A stretch of DNA of 64,000 bases from Zonotrichia leucophrys gambelii (taxonomy: Eukaryota; Chordata; Aves; Passeriformes; Passerellidae). Both the position numbers and the translations under genes were made by a program. Positions 23,831 through 35,621 of the stretch are shown one piece after another. The first letter of the stretch is position 1. Each line of letters begins with the position of its first letter. The notes beneath the pieces were generated by a model. That model did not search any database and was not told the DNA's origin. It saw only the letters and a program-made list of their open reading frames with translations. The stretch covers positions 144,481,917 through 144,545,916 of the forward strand of contig NC_088171.1 in assembly GCF_028769735.1 (NCBI RefSeq). Reading direction: 5' to 3'.

Positions 23831-26357
23831 CTCTTTGCTGGCGGAATGTCCATCCCTCAAAGCTCAAAATCTTCGGAACTTCAATGAGGAAGCCTTGCTC
23901 AGCAAAGCTATTCAGAGGACTCATTCACATTCAAATCATCAAATGAAATGAATGAAGCTAAAACTTCTAGATTAACTTGGATCTAAAATATCTCCTTTGT
24001 TTTTTTGATGGATTTGGGATTTTTATTGCTAATAATATGGAAAGGTTATTTGAAGAAATACAATACGTAAAGCGGTATATGGATCTTTCTTAGAGCCCCC
24101 GAAGTCTTTCAGTGTTTTGGAACATTTGGCTAGTTTATGCAGTCATTTCTCCAATGAAATGGACCCATAATCTACAGAAAACAGCTTGTTGTTTTGGGTT
24201 TTTTTCCCACACAGTGGGTATTTCCTTTGGGGAAACCAGCTCTTCCTGAAAGAAAGAATAAAAGGGGTGCAAAAAGATGAGTACTGAAAATGCACAAACA
24301 ATGTTTTGATGTGAGATTCTATAGTAGAGTCACATTTCTAAATCAGTAATTTTTTTACATTCCTGTGTAAAGATAAGCATAGAAAAGACATAATGACTTT
24401 GAGGGTTTTTCAGTAACAGTTTCTAAAAATAATGTAGGAGTCATAAACACAATGTACAAGCAGTCTTCTTCATCTGTTTGACAATTTGCAAACTCCCAAG
24501 GGATTTCTGATATGTTCTGCTCCGAGCTGTTGATCATCAACCCAGTATAAATCAGATCAGCTCATTAGGAAAGGCCCATAATCTAGGGAGAGCACCAAAA
24601 TGCAGGATATGATCATTAATTTTGACAGAAATATGAACCAGGGGAACAGAAATAGAGGTTGTTGGAATTTTTTGTCAGGAATAGCAAACTTGCTGAAAAA
24701 GGCAGTTTTAGACTAACAAAATAAATAGGAATTCTATTCAGATTGGGCAGATTTTTTTAATTTAATTTTTTTTTTTTAATTTATTTCTCCATACAGTGGT
24801 GGAACAGTTTGACTTTTTTTTTTTTTTTTTTAAATAGCACGTATTTTTAAAATGCAGCTTGGTTTTATTTTAGGAGTATATTAAAAACTGAAAAATTAAG
24901 ACATCTTTTAAATTTGTTCAAAACAGATTTCTTGGGGGCTTATTATTGTTAAAAATAGGAAAAGAGAGATTACTTAATTTTAAAGGAATTAGTTTTGTTT
25001 GTAGATTGTTTTATTTCTCTCAGATTCTTACATTCACTTGACAAGTCAACCTCTTACTAATGAATGCCATGTTCTGTGCTGCTGAATGTTGCAGGCTTCC
25101 ACCTTGATTACCCATTTCCAGGAAGAAAACACCTGGAACACCTGGAACAGATGATAACAATTCTGGTGCTTTTAGCAAATTTTTCCTGATTTATAATACT
25201 TCATAGAGGAAGGACAGTCATGCTTTGTTCTGATATAATATGTTTTGCTTTGCTGTAATGCTGTTCATTTAGTTAGAATTAACAGCTACTATCATGACTA
25301 AAGCTAGCAAAGAAACTGTAAATCACTCGAGCTGAACATATAGCCCTGAATCTCGAACTCAGGTCTCTAATAATAGGTTATAAATGATGCTTAGTATTTA
25401 TAGAATTAAATTGAATTTAGGTGCCTAACAACTATTCTTTTCTCATTCCTGTGTAATAAACTTCTGTTTATCTCTCATCAGAGCAGAGAGAAAAGCTGAT
25501 ATGTCAGCTGTCTAATGAAAAGGTCTTGATAATGAATAATTTACTATTCTTGGAGATGTTTGTGAAAATTAAGTTTCACCAAGGCTATAACTGTGCAGCC
25601 ACTCAAGTGAATCAGAAAATAACACTCTGTAAGTAGTTTTAAAATCTGGCTCAGAGCAAAGAGAACTTCGTCTTTCTGGATAACAGTCTGTTTTCACATA
25701 GCTAAAGGCTGTCATTCATGTTTGTACTGAATATATTTCAGCTAAACAACACTAACATGGTGACAGAGAGAAGAACAAGACAGCACCTCCATCACTGGGA
25801 AAGTAAAATAGGCTTAAGAATTCACAAGCCCACAGTATATATTTCCAACAATTACTGTAAATTATTTTGGATGCCTTGTTTACTGAGTGCTATGCGTTCA
25901 AGAAAAATAACTAAGGATAAAGTTAAGTTCCCCTTCATTTTTCAAGAAAATCAGGCCCTTGAGGGTGAGTCCTGTTCAAGTTGTGCTTAAGTGGAACTCC
26001 AGTTAGGTTGAAAATAACCACGTGATTTTGGAAATGCTTGGTTTGGGTAAGGATGGGTTGAATGGAGAGCATCCCCATCCTGCTGTTATTCAACAGGGCA
26101 GAGAGCACCCAGTACTGTGAGCTGCTGCTGTGTGCCTGCCCAGCAGGGAGGCACTGCAAAACCCTGGGGCCCAAAGAGGCAGGGAGCTGGCATGGAAAAA
26201 GGGAGAAGCAGCCCCAGTCTTTGGTCTTGCAGGTGCCATCAGCAGGGACTGAAAGCTGAGGGTCACCCCTGAGCTCGGCTGCTCCTGTGGATGTTGGAGG
26301 AGGTAACACTGCACTGCTTCTGGCTCAGGTGTTCATACACACATCAGGAAACCACAG
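23831..26357. other. Unannotated AT-rich DNA
   Basis: No gene or clear transposon. Poly(T) tracts lie near 24760-24835. From 26040 to 26340 the composition is moderately GC-rich with open frames on both strands and no domain; it borders a CR1 and may be unrelated unique sequence. Confidence 0.5.
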
Positions 26358-26737
26358 CCCAGCTGCTCAGCCTGGAGAAGACTTCAGGGAGATCTTACTG
26401 CAAGGGAGCTACAAGAATGATGGAAGAGGGGCTTTCCACAAGGACATGCAGTGATAGGGTAAGAGACAATGGCTTTAACCGTGAAGGAAGGTAGGTTTAC
26501 ATTAGATGTTAGGAAGAAATTCTTTACTATGAGAAGTTCTTTGTTATTCTTTAATACTTCTTTACTGAAACAGGTTGCCTAGAGAAGTTGTGGATGCCCA
26601 ATTTCTAGAAGTGTTCAAGACCAAACTAGATGGGGCTCTGAGAAACCTGGTCTCATGGAAGATATCCCTCCCCATGCCAGGGGGGTTGGAACTGTATGAT
26701 CTTTATGGTCCCTTCCAACCAAACCATGACTATGGTC
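26358..26737 (+). mobile_element. CR1 LINE 3' portion, plus strand
   Basis: It starts at GCTGCTCAGCCTGGAGAAG, a conserved CR1 ORF2 segment. It continues through TTAGATGTTAGGAAGAAATTC (encoding the LDVRKKF-type motif), CAGGTTGCCTAGAGAAGTTG and GACCAAACTAGATGGGGCTC, and ends in TGGTCCCTTCCAACCAAACC. A small internal duplication (TTCTTTACTATGAG..TTCTTTAATACTTCTTTACT) breaks the reading frame. 5'-truncated and inactive. Confidence 0.92.
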
Positions 26738-29283
26738 CTATCTCACCAATACTGCTGCTTCCTCATCTGATCAGAGGTAGAAATGGTGAGTGGAACAGAA
26801 TTCCACAAGGACCCCTCTCCTGCTCTGGACAGCAGATCAAACACCACTCTTGCTCCACTCAACAGCATCTCAAAAGAATGCTCTGGCCTAGTCACAGTTA
26901 CTCCTTTCTTTTCCATTACCTGTAACTTGATTTTGAACAACTTGCTATTGGCTCCACAATCATCTCACCCCTCCCTGCTTTCACAGAAGCAGTGTAACCA
27001 AGGCTGTAACTCAGTCACTTCTCACCATCTTCTGCATTGAAATGAATTTTTTTTTTTTTTTTGATGTCAAAACAACAGTTCTGGCTCAATTGAATATGGT
27101 CTCTGCCATTAATTCTCCACCTTATTTTTTTGTCGCTAAAAAATTTTCCTTCCTTCACATGAGCATGTTGAAAGTTGGGGGTGCAGGAGCCCAGGATGGG
27201 AATGAACAGCATTTTATAAAACGAGGCCATTCTCATGGTGTTTCAGCCATCTAAGGCAAAGAGTATAGGAGCAATTGCTTAAAAGGATGGCTTAGCATTT
27301 CACTATGAAGTCCAAAGTGCCCAATTCATCTTTCCTATTCCAAATGCACCAACATTTACAACAATTTACAATCTCTTTCCTATTTCTCTAAAACACATTG
27401 TGGTAGTATAAACCTGAATTGCTTACAACCATTACTGCTTCTGCCAAAAAAAAAAAAAAAAACCTTCATCCAGATTTAGTAATGTCATATGAAGCATCAT
27501 AAATACTATTAAATTAGTGGCATTTCCTTACCATGCCTGAATCATAGGTGTTCAGAAATGCTTTATCTTTGTTATTTTGAAATGTGTTCCTTTCCATTCA
27601 CAAAACTAAAAGGTTTCAGTTCTGATTCATTTTCCTTTTGTAGGAATTAAAATTCAAAGCATGACTTTAGAGGGACTCTAAAATTGCTTCCTGATTTAAT
27701 CTTTAAATCAGCATTCTGGGTTTTTTTTTTTTAATCTTCTGAGGCAATATCCAGAATAATGAGACTGTTGAAAATGTGAATAATATGAATGTCACTTCCA
27801 TACTTTTTGGCTTGGAAAAGAAAAAGATTTTGCTTTTTAACACAGAAGAGTCCAATCAGTCCCAAAGGTAATTGTTGCAAGAAGCAGAGTGAAAAAGTTC
27901 CTTGTAGTGTAAGTAAAAGACAGCCCTATCTTCTGTCACACAAGGCAGCAAAACTGTTGTGTAGTAAGTGAGCAGATGTTAGATGTGAAATTAAAAGAAC
28001 TGTTTCATCCCAGATGAATATGTGGCATTGGATGCAAGTGGAAGAGCCCGAGAGATCTGTAATGACACCACCAAAATAGGAAAATATCTCATTTTCCCCC
28101 TCCTTTCTCTCTCTCACCTGCACTGTCACATGCTCTGAACAATATCTCAGGCAGCTAAGAGCTGTGAAAAAATTGAATGTAATTGGAATGTTGGAGTAGC
28201 TCCAATGAAAAATGAAGGTGTCTTAGAGTTACGGGCTACAAATTAGATCTAAGGTAACCAGTGGGATTCTCAGTAGCACTTGAGAACATCAGATCCTTTT
28301 GTAGTTCTAGGAATGACTCAGATTTTCTCAGGATGTAACAGGAGAGTAATTAAAACAACACTGTAGGATAAATCCTGGGCTCTCATACCACTGTGAAGAT
28401 AATTAGTACGGATATTTGGTGGTTTGTTTTGTTTTGGTGGGTTTTTTGTGGGTAGGTTTTTGTTTGTTTGTTTGGGGTTTTTTTTTTCTGTTTGTTTTTT
28501 ATCTTCAACAACTCTGTATTGCAAAACATTCACAAGTTCTTGACAGAGGTGAGAACCTAAGACTTCTTCTTTCCCAGGCAAGTATCTAGCCACTGTCTCC
28601 TCCCAAACTCACACAGAGCCCTATAACCTCAACAGTTACCTGGCCTCTGCCAAATGCTGTGAACCAGCTACTCCTCTTTCAGGCTACAGAGAGAATTGCT
28701 GGGCAAAACCCACCATGAATCTGAACATCACTGAGACAACAACCACGTAGTAATGCAAGTAAGAATACGGAGTCAGGTCTGTACAGCGTGTATAAAAAGC
28801 AAGACCTTTTCAATAAAAGACCTTTGGACACAATGTGTGAGATGGTATATACTAGATTTCTTAATTAAGAGGTTTTTGAACAATATACAGAGGCATCCAA
28901 AAGAACATTCTGATGGTGATGGAGTACTTCAGCTTTCTTTAGAAAAAATTTACAGCAGTATAATCATCCATCAAGTGTTGAAATATATGGGTTTTGGTGT
29001 TGGGTTTTTTCCTCTTTTTTTCTGCCTCCTTGGGAGCTAAAGAATCAACTAGAAGAAGAATGACTGTTTCAGCTCTTTCCAGCTAATTGGGAGGAACTGA
29101 CAAAGACTCCAAAGATAAGGGGTAATTTTTTAGAAAATGAAGAATAGCATTCACTAATTTTTAGGATGTGTGAAAGTGCTCTGTAGAGTAAATCTAGGAA
29201 GGATTTTGAATGCTTGTTATGCAAAGAGGTAGGCAGGATGTCTGAGGAACACAGTCCAATTCAAAGCAGGCGGGTGATCTGAT
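26738..29283. other. Unannotated AT-rich DNA
   Basis: No gene recognised. It contains poly(T) near 27045-27061, poly(A) near 27446-27461 and a G/T-rich low-complexity tract at about 28410-28500. Confidence 0.5.
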
Positions 29284-29289
29284 GGAGAG

Positions 29290-29943
29290 TGCGGCGAGGT
29301 GTCTGGCCTTATCGTTCAGATATCCGGCTAGCAGAGGGTGGCCAAACACCCAGATGCAATCCTGCCAGCACCCCTCGGCGTCTATGGGCCTTGGGCTGTG
29401 CTGGCTGCGGACGGGCTCGCTGCTGCCAAGACGAGGAAGAAGGAGCTGGACACTCGCTGGGGACAAACTCAGGTTTATTGGAGATTCCAAGAAGTCAACC
29501 AGGGAGTGACCAAGAACAATGGGGTGGAGCAAGGTTTTAAAGGGAGGAGGTGTCTCAGGGAGGGGTTTACAAAGAACCAATAAGGGAGTGAACATAACAT
29601 GACAGACATTAGGAAAAACCAATTGAAACAAAGTAAGGGAGGGGCCCCGGGACCACAGCCAATCATAACCCCTACAGGGAAGAAGATTCTAGTAAACTGG
29701 GAGGAGTAGGGGTGATTGACCAGGCCCACGGAGGAGAAACAAGCACATATATAAGGGAGGGGAAGAGGAATTACATAACATAGGGGATTGACAAAACCAA
29801 TGGCGGGAGTAACTACAGTAACAAAATGAGCGGCAGGGCTAAGGCGGGAAAACTGGGGAGGGCAGAACCATTATATAAAATGGGGGGGTACAGTACAGAA
29901 AATAGGGGAAAAACTAAATGAACTTAACAAACACACCGCAACA
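29290..29943 (-). mobile_element. Solo ERV LTR, minus strand, 654 bp
   Basis: On the minus strand it begins TGTTGCGGTGTG (plus-strand right end at 29943) and ends near CCGCACTCTCC at 29290. Flanks GGAGAG (29284-29289) and AGAGAG (29944-29949) form a 6-bp target duplication with one mismatch. The polyadenylation signal is the plus-strand TTTATT at 29474-29479 and a TTTAAAA-type box lies at 29535-29541. U5 shares GACGCCGAGGGGTGCTGGCA and TGCTAGCCGGA-type stretches with the LTR at 35622, so the two are one family in opposite orientation. No internal sequence remains, which implies loss by LTR-LTR recombination. Confidence 0.85.
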
Positions 29944-29949
29944 AGAGAG

Positions 29950-30640
29950 TGTATTATATATCTAGAAATAAACTCCCCAGGTGAAAAAGACAGGTAGGAA
30001 GTGAAGCATAGTGGTTGTGGTTGAATTATGAGCCCTTAAAAGGTTTGAAAGTAATGTCATTACAAATTTGTACAAGTGACTAAGAATGAACATAAGTGGC
30101 TAATATTGCGAGAAGAGGAAAAAAAAAACCAGAAAAATATACAAAGTTATTCTTAGTGAAGGAAAGAAAAATCTATATAAATACTTCTGAAGCAACAGAA
30201 AAAAAAAGCAATAAAGAAAAGAGAAATTCATTACCAGATGGGAAAACAAATCCTGGCAAAAAGCTAATGACATGTAGAAGCTGCAGTGCAGTTTGCCTTC
30301 TCTGAAAGGCTTCATTACAAAAGTGGCACATGACACAGAGTCACAGAATGAAGTTCAACAAAGAATGAAGAAACAGAGAAAAAGCATTAAGGATTATTTA
30401 AGGAATAAACAGATCAACAGTTGACCTGCATGCAATTCACTCTGTGATGCTTGCAGGAGTATCTGGCTAAGTCACCTCATCATTTGTTGATATCTTTGGT
30501 ACCACATAAGGGATGGGTGGTAGTGAGAACTGAGGAGAGAAAAACTTTGGATCATCTCTAAAAAGAAAGAGGGATCTCATAGAGGAATTCAGGTAGCTCA
30601 GCCTCACTGCTGGAATGAGACTAACACATTTTCATTACAT

Positions 30641-30681
<41 letters not shown>

Positions 30682-31436
30682 TGGCAAAAAACAACCAGCA
30701 CGGGATTTTCAAAAGAAGTCAAATGAAATTATTCTAATTTGTTTTTGTGGTAGGAAGACAAAGGAGGTGCAGATAGTCTATTCAATTTGCATTGTGGATA
30801 ACTTATAAATTTGAATTTAAGGGTTTGACGCTGTCTCCCTTTATATTCCTGTAAAAAAGGAAAAGTTTTCTAGATAAAAACATTGTATTTGCACTAGTGA
30901 TTGGTGAAAAATGCATGCAGAATACTTTACTGGGAGGTACTGCAGTCCATTTGTTTCTCTGTGTGACATTACAATTACTAAATGCTGGAATCAAGCACAT
31001 AGTGATGAAATATCAGAGTGGCCTCCCAGTCAGACCCCTTTACATTGCAAATTTGACATGAACCAACGAAGTGACACTGGTGCAGAAAGGCTGAGTGCAT
31101 TTCAGCATGGCATTCACAGCTGTGCTGCATATGAAGAAAGAAAAAGGGTAAATAAGTCTCTGTTAGTCAATGTTTATGAGGTCCCAACTGTAGTACTGGC
31201 AAGGCTCAGTGGAGAAAAGGAAAGAGAGGTATGATTTTTGAAGGAAGGTGAACAGGCCTGGGCCAGTATTTCCAGGAAAAGAAGGGATGCAGAGCTGGAG
31301 CCACCCACCTTTCTTTGCCTAAGGCAGACTATATGTATCCTTTTGTTTCTTAAAAGTTAAATTGATAAGGATACCACCATTTTCCTAAGACATCTATTGC
31401 AGCTCTCAATTTATTTTTAATATTGCATTTCTCCTC
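29950..31436. other. Unannotated AT-rich DNA
   Basis: No gene recognised. It includes an A-rich stretch around 30115-30220 and the ATA microsatellite listed separately. The 107-codon plus-strand frame at 30911-31234 has no recognisable domain. Confidence 0.5.
30646..30680. repeat. (ATA)n microsatellite
   Basis: An uninterrupted run of about twelve ATA/AAT trinucleotides. Confidence 0.95.
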
Positions 31437-31442
31437 AGCCCC

Positions 31443-32164
31443 TGTTACAGTGCGTTTTCTTTGTTTGGTAGGTTTACTTCTTAATTTGTGGGTTTGCTCA
31501 CTGTTTTATTTGTGCGTTTTATAATCCCTCCTTATTGTCCTCCCCCTGTCTTCAGAGTGGCATAGGCTTCTCATTTTGTATCTTGTGTTTCTAAAATTAG
31601 ACATACTCCCTCATTAGATGTCAATCTTTCCTTTGGCGCCTAGCCACTCCCTACCAAGTCTTAATCCCCAGCCTTCCCAGTTGTCAATCCTTCCTTTCCT
31701 CGCCCTTTTTCCCCAGAATCCTCCTTGCTTTCCCCTCCCATTGAGTCAATCCTCCCCCAAACCTGCCCTTTCTTCTGGAGAATTCCCTGCCTATTCTGTA
31801 TCTTTTAGAACCCTATTGGCTTACCCAAGTAATGTCCCTCCCCATTGCTCCCTTACTGGTTCAAAAGTGTAAAATGTCCCGCCTTCAACGCCTCCCCAAC
31901 CATACCCCTATTGGTTTGCTACCCTAAACCCCTCCTCCCGAGTGAGGTTATAAAAGCTCTTGTTTCGCCTCAAGTCTTGTCTTGGGTGCTGGTCATGAAA
32001 TAAAGGCACTTTTGTTTCGCCCCCACGACCTGTGCTGCTGACTTTTGCTCCTGCACTGAATCACTGCTGGTAGCAGGCATTTGTGGAGGTTGAGAGGTGG
32101 ATCTGTTGCGCCCCTGTTGTCATCGTCCTGGCGGGCACAGAGGCACAGTCAGTGCAACACGACA
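31443..32164 (+). mobile_element. Solo ERV LTR, plus strand, 722 bp
   Basis: The element runs from TGTTACAGTGCG to AACACGACA and is flanked by a perfect 6-bp duplication, AGCCCC (31437-31442 and 32165-32170). U3 is pyrimidine-rich with several ATTGG/CCAAT motifs. A clear TATAAAA box (31949-31955) is followed about 45 bp later by AATAAA (31999-32004), giving a short R region. No gag, pol or env is adjacent. The 6-bp duplication fits an ERVK-type integrase. The core promoter is well preserved, so it could still have weak regulatory activity, but that is inference. Confidence 0.88.
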
Positions 32165-32170
32165 AGCCCC

Positions 32171-33469
32171 CTTATTTTTAGGTTAAACACTGTTTTTTGT
32201 CTCCTTTCTTGTAGGCTTTTTTAAAATCTCTCATAATACCTTTAGGTTTCCTTGAGTTCAGTGCATCTTCCCTAAACACACTGCCCAGCCCTGACTATCC
32301 TCCTTAACATATCTCTTTTAAGTAACTGCCACTGTCAGTTCTCTTCATCACGTCCTGTGTGTATTGCCTTCTCATAAGCCCTAATTTGTCACTTTTGTGA
32401 CTGGATTGAAGCGCACTATCTTGCGCTGTACTGGGGCTGCAGGATTGCAAGACCTGTCATTTCACTGGCTGTAGTAATTATTCTGTTCTCCAATCATTAT
32501 GCCTTCTTAATCAGAAAAAGATCTCACAAAACCAGTAGGTATCTGCTATTTTAAATTTCCCTACTCAAAACACACTAAATAAACCAACCAACCAACCAAA
32601 ATAACAAAAACAACTGACAAAAGAAAGAATTTCTCAGCCTTTCCATTCTGAGGAGGCTGTAATCTGATCCTCCTAAGACTCCTCCCATGGGACACCTGAT
32701 AAACCCCCAGCCCGGGTCTGTGTCCTCCCTCTCTGCTCTCTCTGCTCTTGGCTCTCTGGGCTTTGCTTGGGCTCCTGGGCCTCGCATCCTGCGAAATAAA
32801 ATGTACTCGTGTGCTTAACAACAAAGAGACTTGCCTCTTCTTTTTTTTTTTTTTTTTTTTTTCTTCTTTTTTTCTTCAGATGTGGTCTCCTTGGACAGAT
32901 TGTCACTGTAGCCACAGGCTGCTGCAGTATTACAAGGATTGGATGAACTGACTGCTTTTTCCAAAAGCCCCTCAGTGAATGACATTTTGACAATTTTAAT
33001 AATTTCAAGCCTTATTTTCTGGAAAGCTTCACCAGTTTCTCTCCCAGAGTTTGATCCACTTAGATTTCAGTTTGATGCCATGTACAAGATATCCCCTGTT
33101 ACAGCCACAATATTCTCTTTCTTTCTTAAACACTTAGATGTTTTTCAGCAGTTCTAACCCACTAGATTCCTATTATATACTTCCAAATACACAAAAATAC
33201 AACCAAAACCTAAGAATTGTGTCTCCTGAAATGGGTAAAGATTTGGAAACCTGACACAGTTTTAGCTTGTGACTAACGTCACAACTAAAAGCTTCAACTT
33301 TTTTTTTGTTACTTGCACTCCTGCAGGTGTTTCATAACACTAAAGAAAACTCACAAGCACAATATTAGAAACAAGCTTAAAGCTTCCAGTGACAATTCTC
33401 ACCTAAAACAGCATAAGCAGGATCAAATTGGTAAAAGTTACTGTGCGAAGACTTCAAGAACTGGCAGAT
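32171..33469. other. Mostly unannotated; contains a possible LTR fragment
   Basis: No gene recognised. It contains an (ACCA)n tract near 32580-32600 and a T-rich tract of about 40 bp at 32837-32877. A pyrimidine-rich segment with AATAAA, listed separately, lies between them. Confidence 0.5.
32640..32836 (+). mobile_element. Possible 3' part of an ERV LTR, plus strand
   Basis: The segment is pyrimidine-rich (TCCTCCCTCTCTGCTCTCTC) and has GAAATAAAATG near 32798, followed by a CTTAACAACAAAGAGACTTG-like stretch that resembles the end of R and the start of U5 in some avian LTRs. No left boundary, TATA box or target duplication was found. It could instead be the 3' end of an unrelated transcript. 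Confidence 0.3.
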
Positions 33470-33750
33470 ATAGAATAAAATACTTTAGTTGCAAGGGACC
33501 TACAATGGTCATCTAGTGGAACTGCCTAAGCCCTACAGGGGTGACCATAAGTTAAACTAGTGTGACAGTGGCATCATGACAATGTTTCTTGAGCACAAAC
33601 AGGTTTAGGGCATTGACCACCTCTCTTTAAGAATTCTGTTCCAATGTTCAGCAACTCTCTCAGTAAATAGATGCTTCCTAATGTCTAGTGTAAAACTTCC
33701 CTCATGCATTTCTGAAATGTTCCCAGTTGTCCTGTTGCTATGTTTAGACT
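33470..33750 (-). mobile_element. Old CR1 fragment, minus strand
   Basis: On the plus strand it shows a reversed and diverged CR1 tail: GCAAGGGACCTACAATGGTCA, then GACCACCTCTCTTTAAGAATT, CTGTTCCAATGTTCAGCAACT and TCCCAGTTGTCCTGTTGCTA. It is more diverged than its neighbour and of a different CR1 subfamily. It is cut off where the next CR1 begins. Confidence 0.8.
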
Positions 33751-33758
33751 ACTATCAG

Positions 33759-33998
33759 TGGATCACAGAATCAATGAGGTTGGAAAAGACCTCTGAGATC
33801 ATTAAGTCCAGCCCCTGACCCAACACCATGTCAACTAGACCATGGCACTGAGTGCTACATCCAGTTAAACACCTCTGGGGATGGTGACTCTACCACATCC
33901 CTTGGGCAGCCCATGCCAATGTCCAATCACCTCTTCTGTGAAGAAAATCTTATTGCTATCCAACCTGCAAGTCCTATGGCACAGTGTTGAGGCTGAAT
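33759..33998 (-). mobile_element. CR1 LINE 3' portion, minus strand
   Basis: The reversed CR1 3' end starts at GATCACAGAATCAATGAGGT and continues TTGGAAAAGACCTCTGAGAT, ACATCCAGTTAAACACCTC, GGGGATGGTGACTCTACCA and ATCCAACCTGCAAGTC. It is better preserved than the fragment directly before it, so it probably inserted next to or into that older copy. Confidence 0.9.
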
Positions 33999-34844
33999 CC
34001 TCCAATACTGAACTTAGTCTCTAGCCCTCCTGAGAGCTCCCACAGCTGCTGAAATTCACACACGATCCCCTTTCCTGCTAAAAACACATCTCCTGAAGGA
34101 TCTCTCATGCAGCAGGGGGCTGTTATCCTTTTTTTCAATACCGTGGTGCCTTTCAGTTGGTAATCCATAATTCAAACATCCTCTGTGCACTGTGTGCAGA
34201 CACGGTGTTCTAAGGGGTTGATGAACTCTTTGCTTCCTACGGCTCTTTCACACTGAAGAGGAGCAGCCCAAGCCCCTCAAGGCCCGCTGGGGACTCACCT
34301 CAGCGGGCTGGGCCGAGGCCTGTGGGAAGGCCCTGGCACAGCACCACGCCTCGCCCTGGGCTGCCTGCGCCTGTCTGGGGCAGAGGCTGGGGAAGGAGGA
34401 GGGCAGTGCTGGCTCTGAGGCTGAGGAAGAAAGAGCGTGGTGCTGGCTCTGAGGCCAGGTGGCAGCAGGAGAAGCCCTACCCTCATGGGGGCCCTGGTGC
34501 TACTGCCCTGTTGAAGGGGCCCAGACATAGAAGTGGGAACTTCCCAGACATGGGAAGTACGGCAGTGTTCTGCTTTGACAGCTCACTTTCAAGAACAGAC
34601 TAAATAGCTTTAACCTTTATATAAAAAAATAAACACTATTAAAGTAATGAGTTTAGTAAGTACACCAGAGCACAGACTGATAGTTTGGGAAGTATAGCAT
34701 AGTACAGATTAATACAAACCAACATAAAAATTGTCACATAGTAAGTGGTGCATCAGACCTCATCTAGGATTATTTGATAATGAACAAATCTCAGTAACTA
34801 TAGGTTAAACTTGATAATGAACAAATTCAGTAACTAGAGATTAA
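33999..34844. other. Unassigned stretch with a GC-rich island
   Basis: About 34230-34520 is clearly GC-rich with several CpGs and short open frames on both strands, against an AT-rich background. No protein domain or LTR feature was recognised. The abrupt composition change suggests inserted foreign sequence, such as a retrocopy or a copied GC-rich locus. The rest is AT-rich and contains the near-repeat TGATAATGAACAAAT twice near 34779 and 34812. Confidence 0.4.
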
Positions 34845-34892
34845 ACTTTGTTAACTAGATACAACAGTTTAAATTCAGTGCACACTTTATTA

Positions 34893-35095
34893 GCTGGCTT
34901 CAGTTTTCAAAGTGAAGTCTTGTCAGAGTAGACACTGAGTGACTGTGACTAAAGTGACTATCTCCATTTTTTCTTTACTTTATACTCTTGTCAATCAAAG
35001 AACTACTTTTTCTTATTAACCTTTGAATTTTTCATGTCCACACATATCTACAGTGCTTTGTATCAAAACATCCTATTTCAAAACCCTTTCCAAGT
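34893..35095. repeat. Local direct repeat, copy A
   Basis: It starts GCTGGCTTCAGTTTTCAAAG and ends near ATCCTATTTCAAAACCCTTTC. A second copy lies at 36361-36540 in the same orientation. The copies share long matching stretches such as TTAACCTTTGAATTTTTCAT and ATCAAAACATCCTATTTCAA. Copy A carries about 25 extra bases in the middle. The similarity seems to extend weakly upstream to about 34845 and 36305. Confidence 0.85.
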
Positions 35096-35109
35096 TCAAG
35101 GAGACCTAC

Positions 35110-35470
35110 TCCTTTTGATGCCTTTATTGTGAAATCAGCTATGGGTGGAGGCCGGAGGGGTGGTGCACACACCGCTGGCTCCCCTTGGCGATGTGGAGGA
35201 GAAGGTAGGCAGTTTTGCTGTACAGCAGAGCTGGGGCTTCCATCCTCACGAGCTTGCCTAGGAAGACACCTTTGGGTTTGTTGTCTAAGGTCCTCACCCT
35301 GGTCCAGTTCTTGTTGGGTCATGGTGACAACTTGGAATTACGCCGACGGAATAGAAAGGAAAGGCCTCAAGCAGAACAGGTCACTTGGTCTCCTGAACTG
35401 CAGGCTGGCTCATCTTTTCTAGGATGTTATTCCTTTGAATGGTAGCGGATATCTCTTAATTTATATGTAC
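35110..35470 (-). other. GC-richer segment, possible retrocopy 3' end
   Basis: On the minus strand one frame runs about 57 codons to a TAG stop (about 35146), followed within a few bases by CTGATTTCACAATAAAGGC, the layout of a short 3' UTR with a polyadenylation signal. Upstream the frame is broken by stops. I do not recognise the protein. No poly(A) tail or target duplication is visible. It could equally be unique sequence or part of an LTR-related element. Confidence 0.3.
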
Positions 35471-35621
35471 ACCTGTGACGTCTCCTTCTTTATAGCTAGA
35501 GCCATTTTGGGAAGCAGTAGAGGTAATGCTTGATGGATAAGGGGTACAGGTAAGGGACTGTTGGGTAGGGTGATTAACAATACTGATAATTAACAGAACC
35601 AATGCATTCAACCTGGTGATT

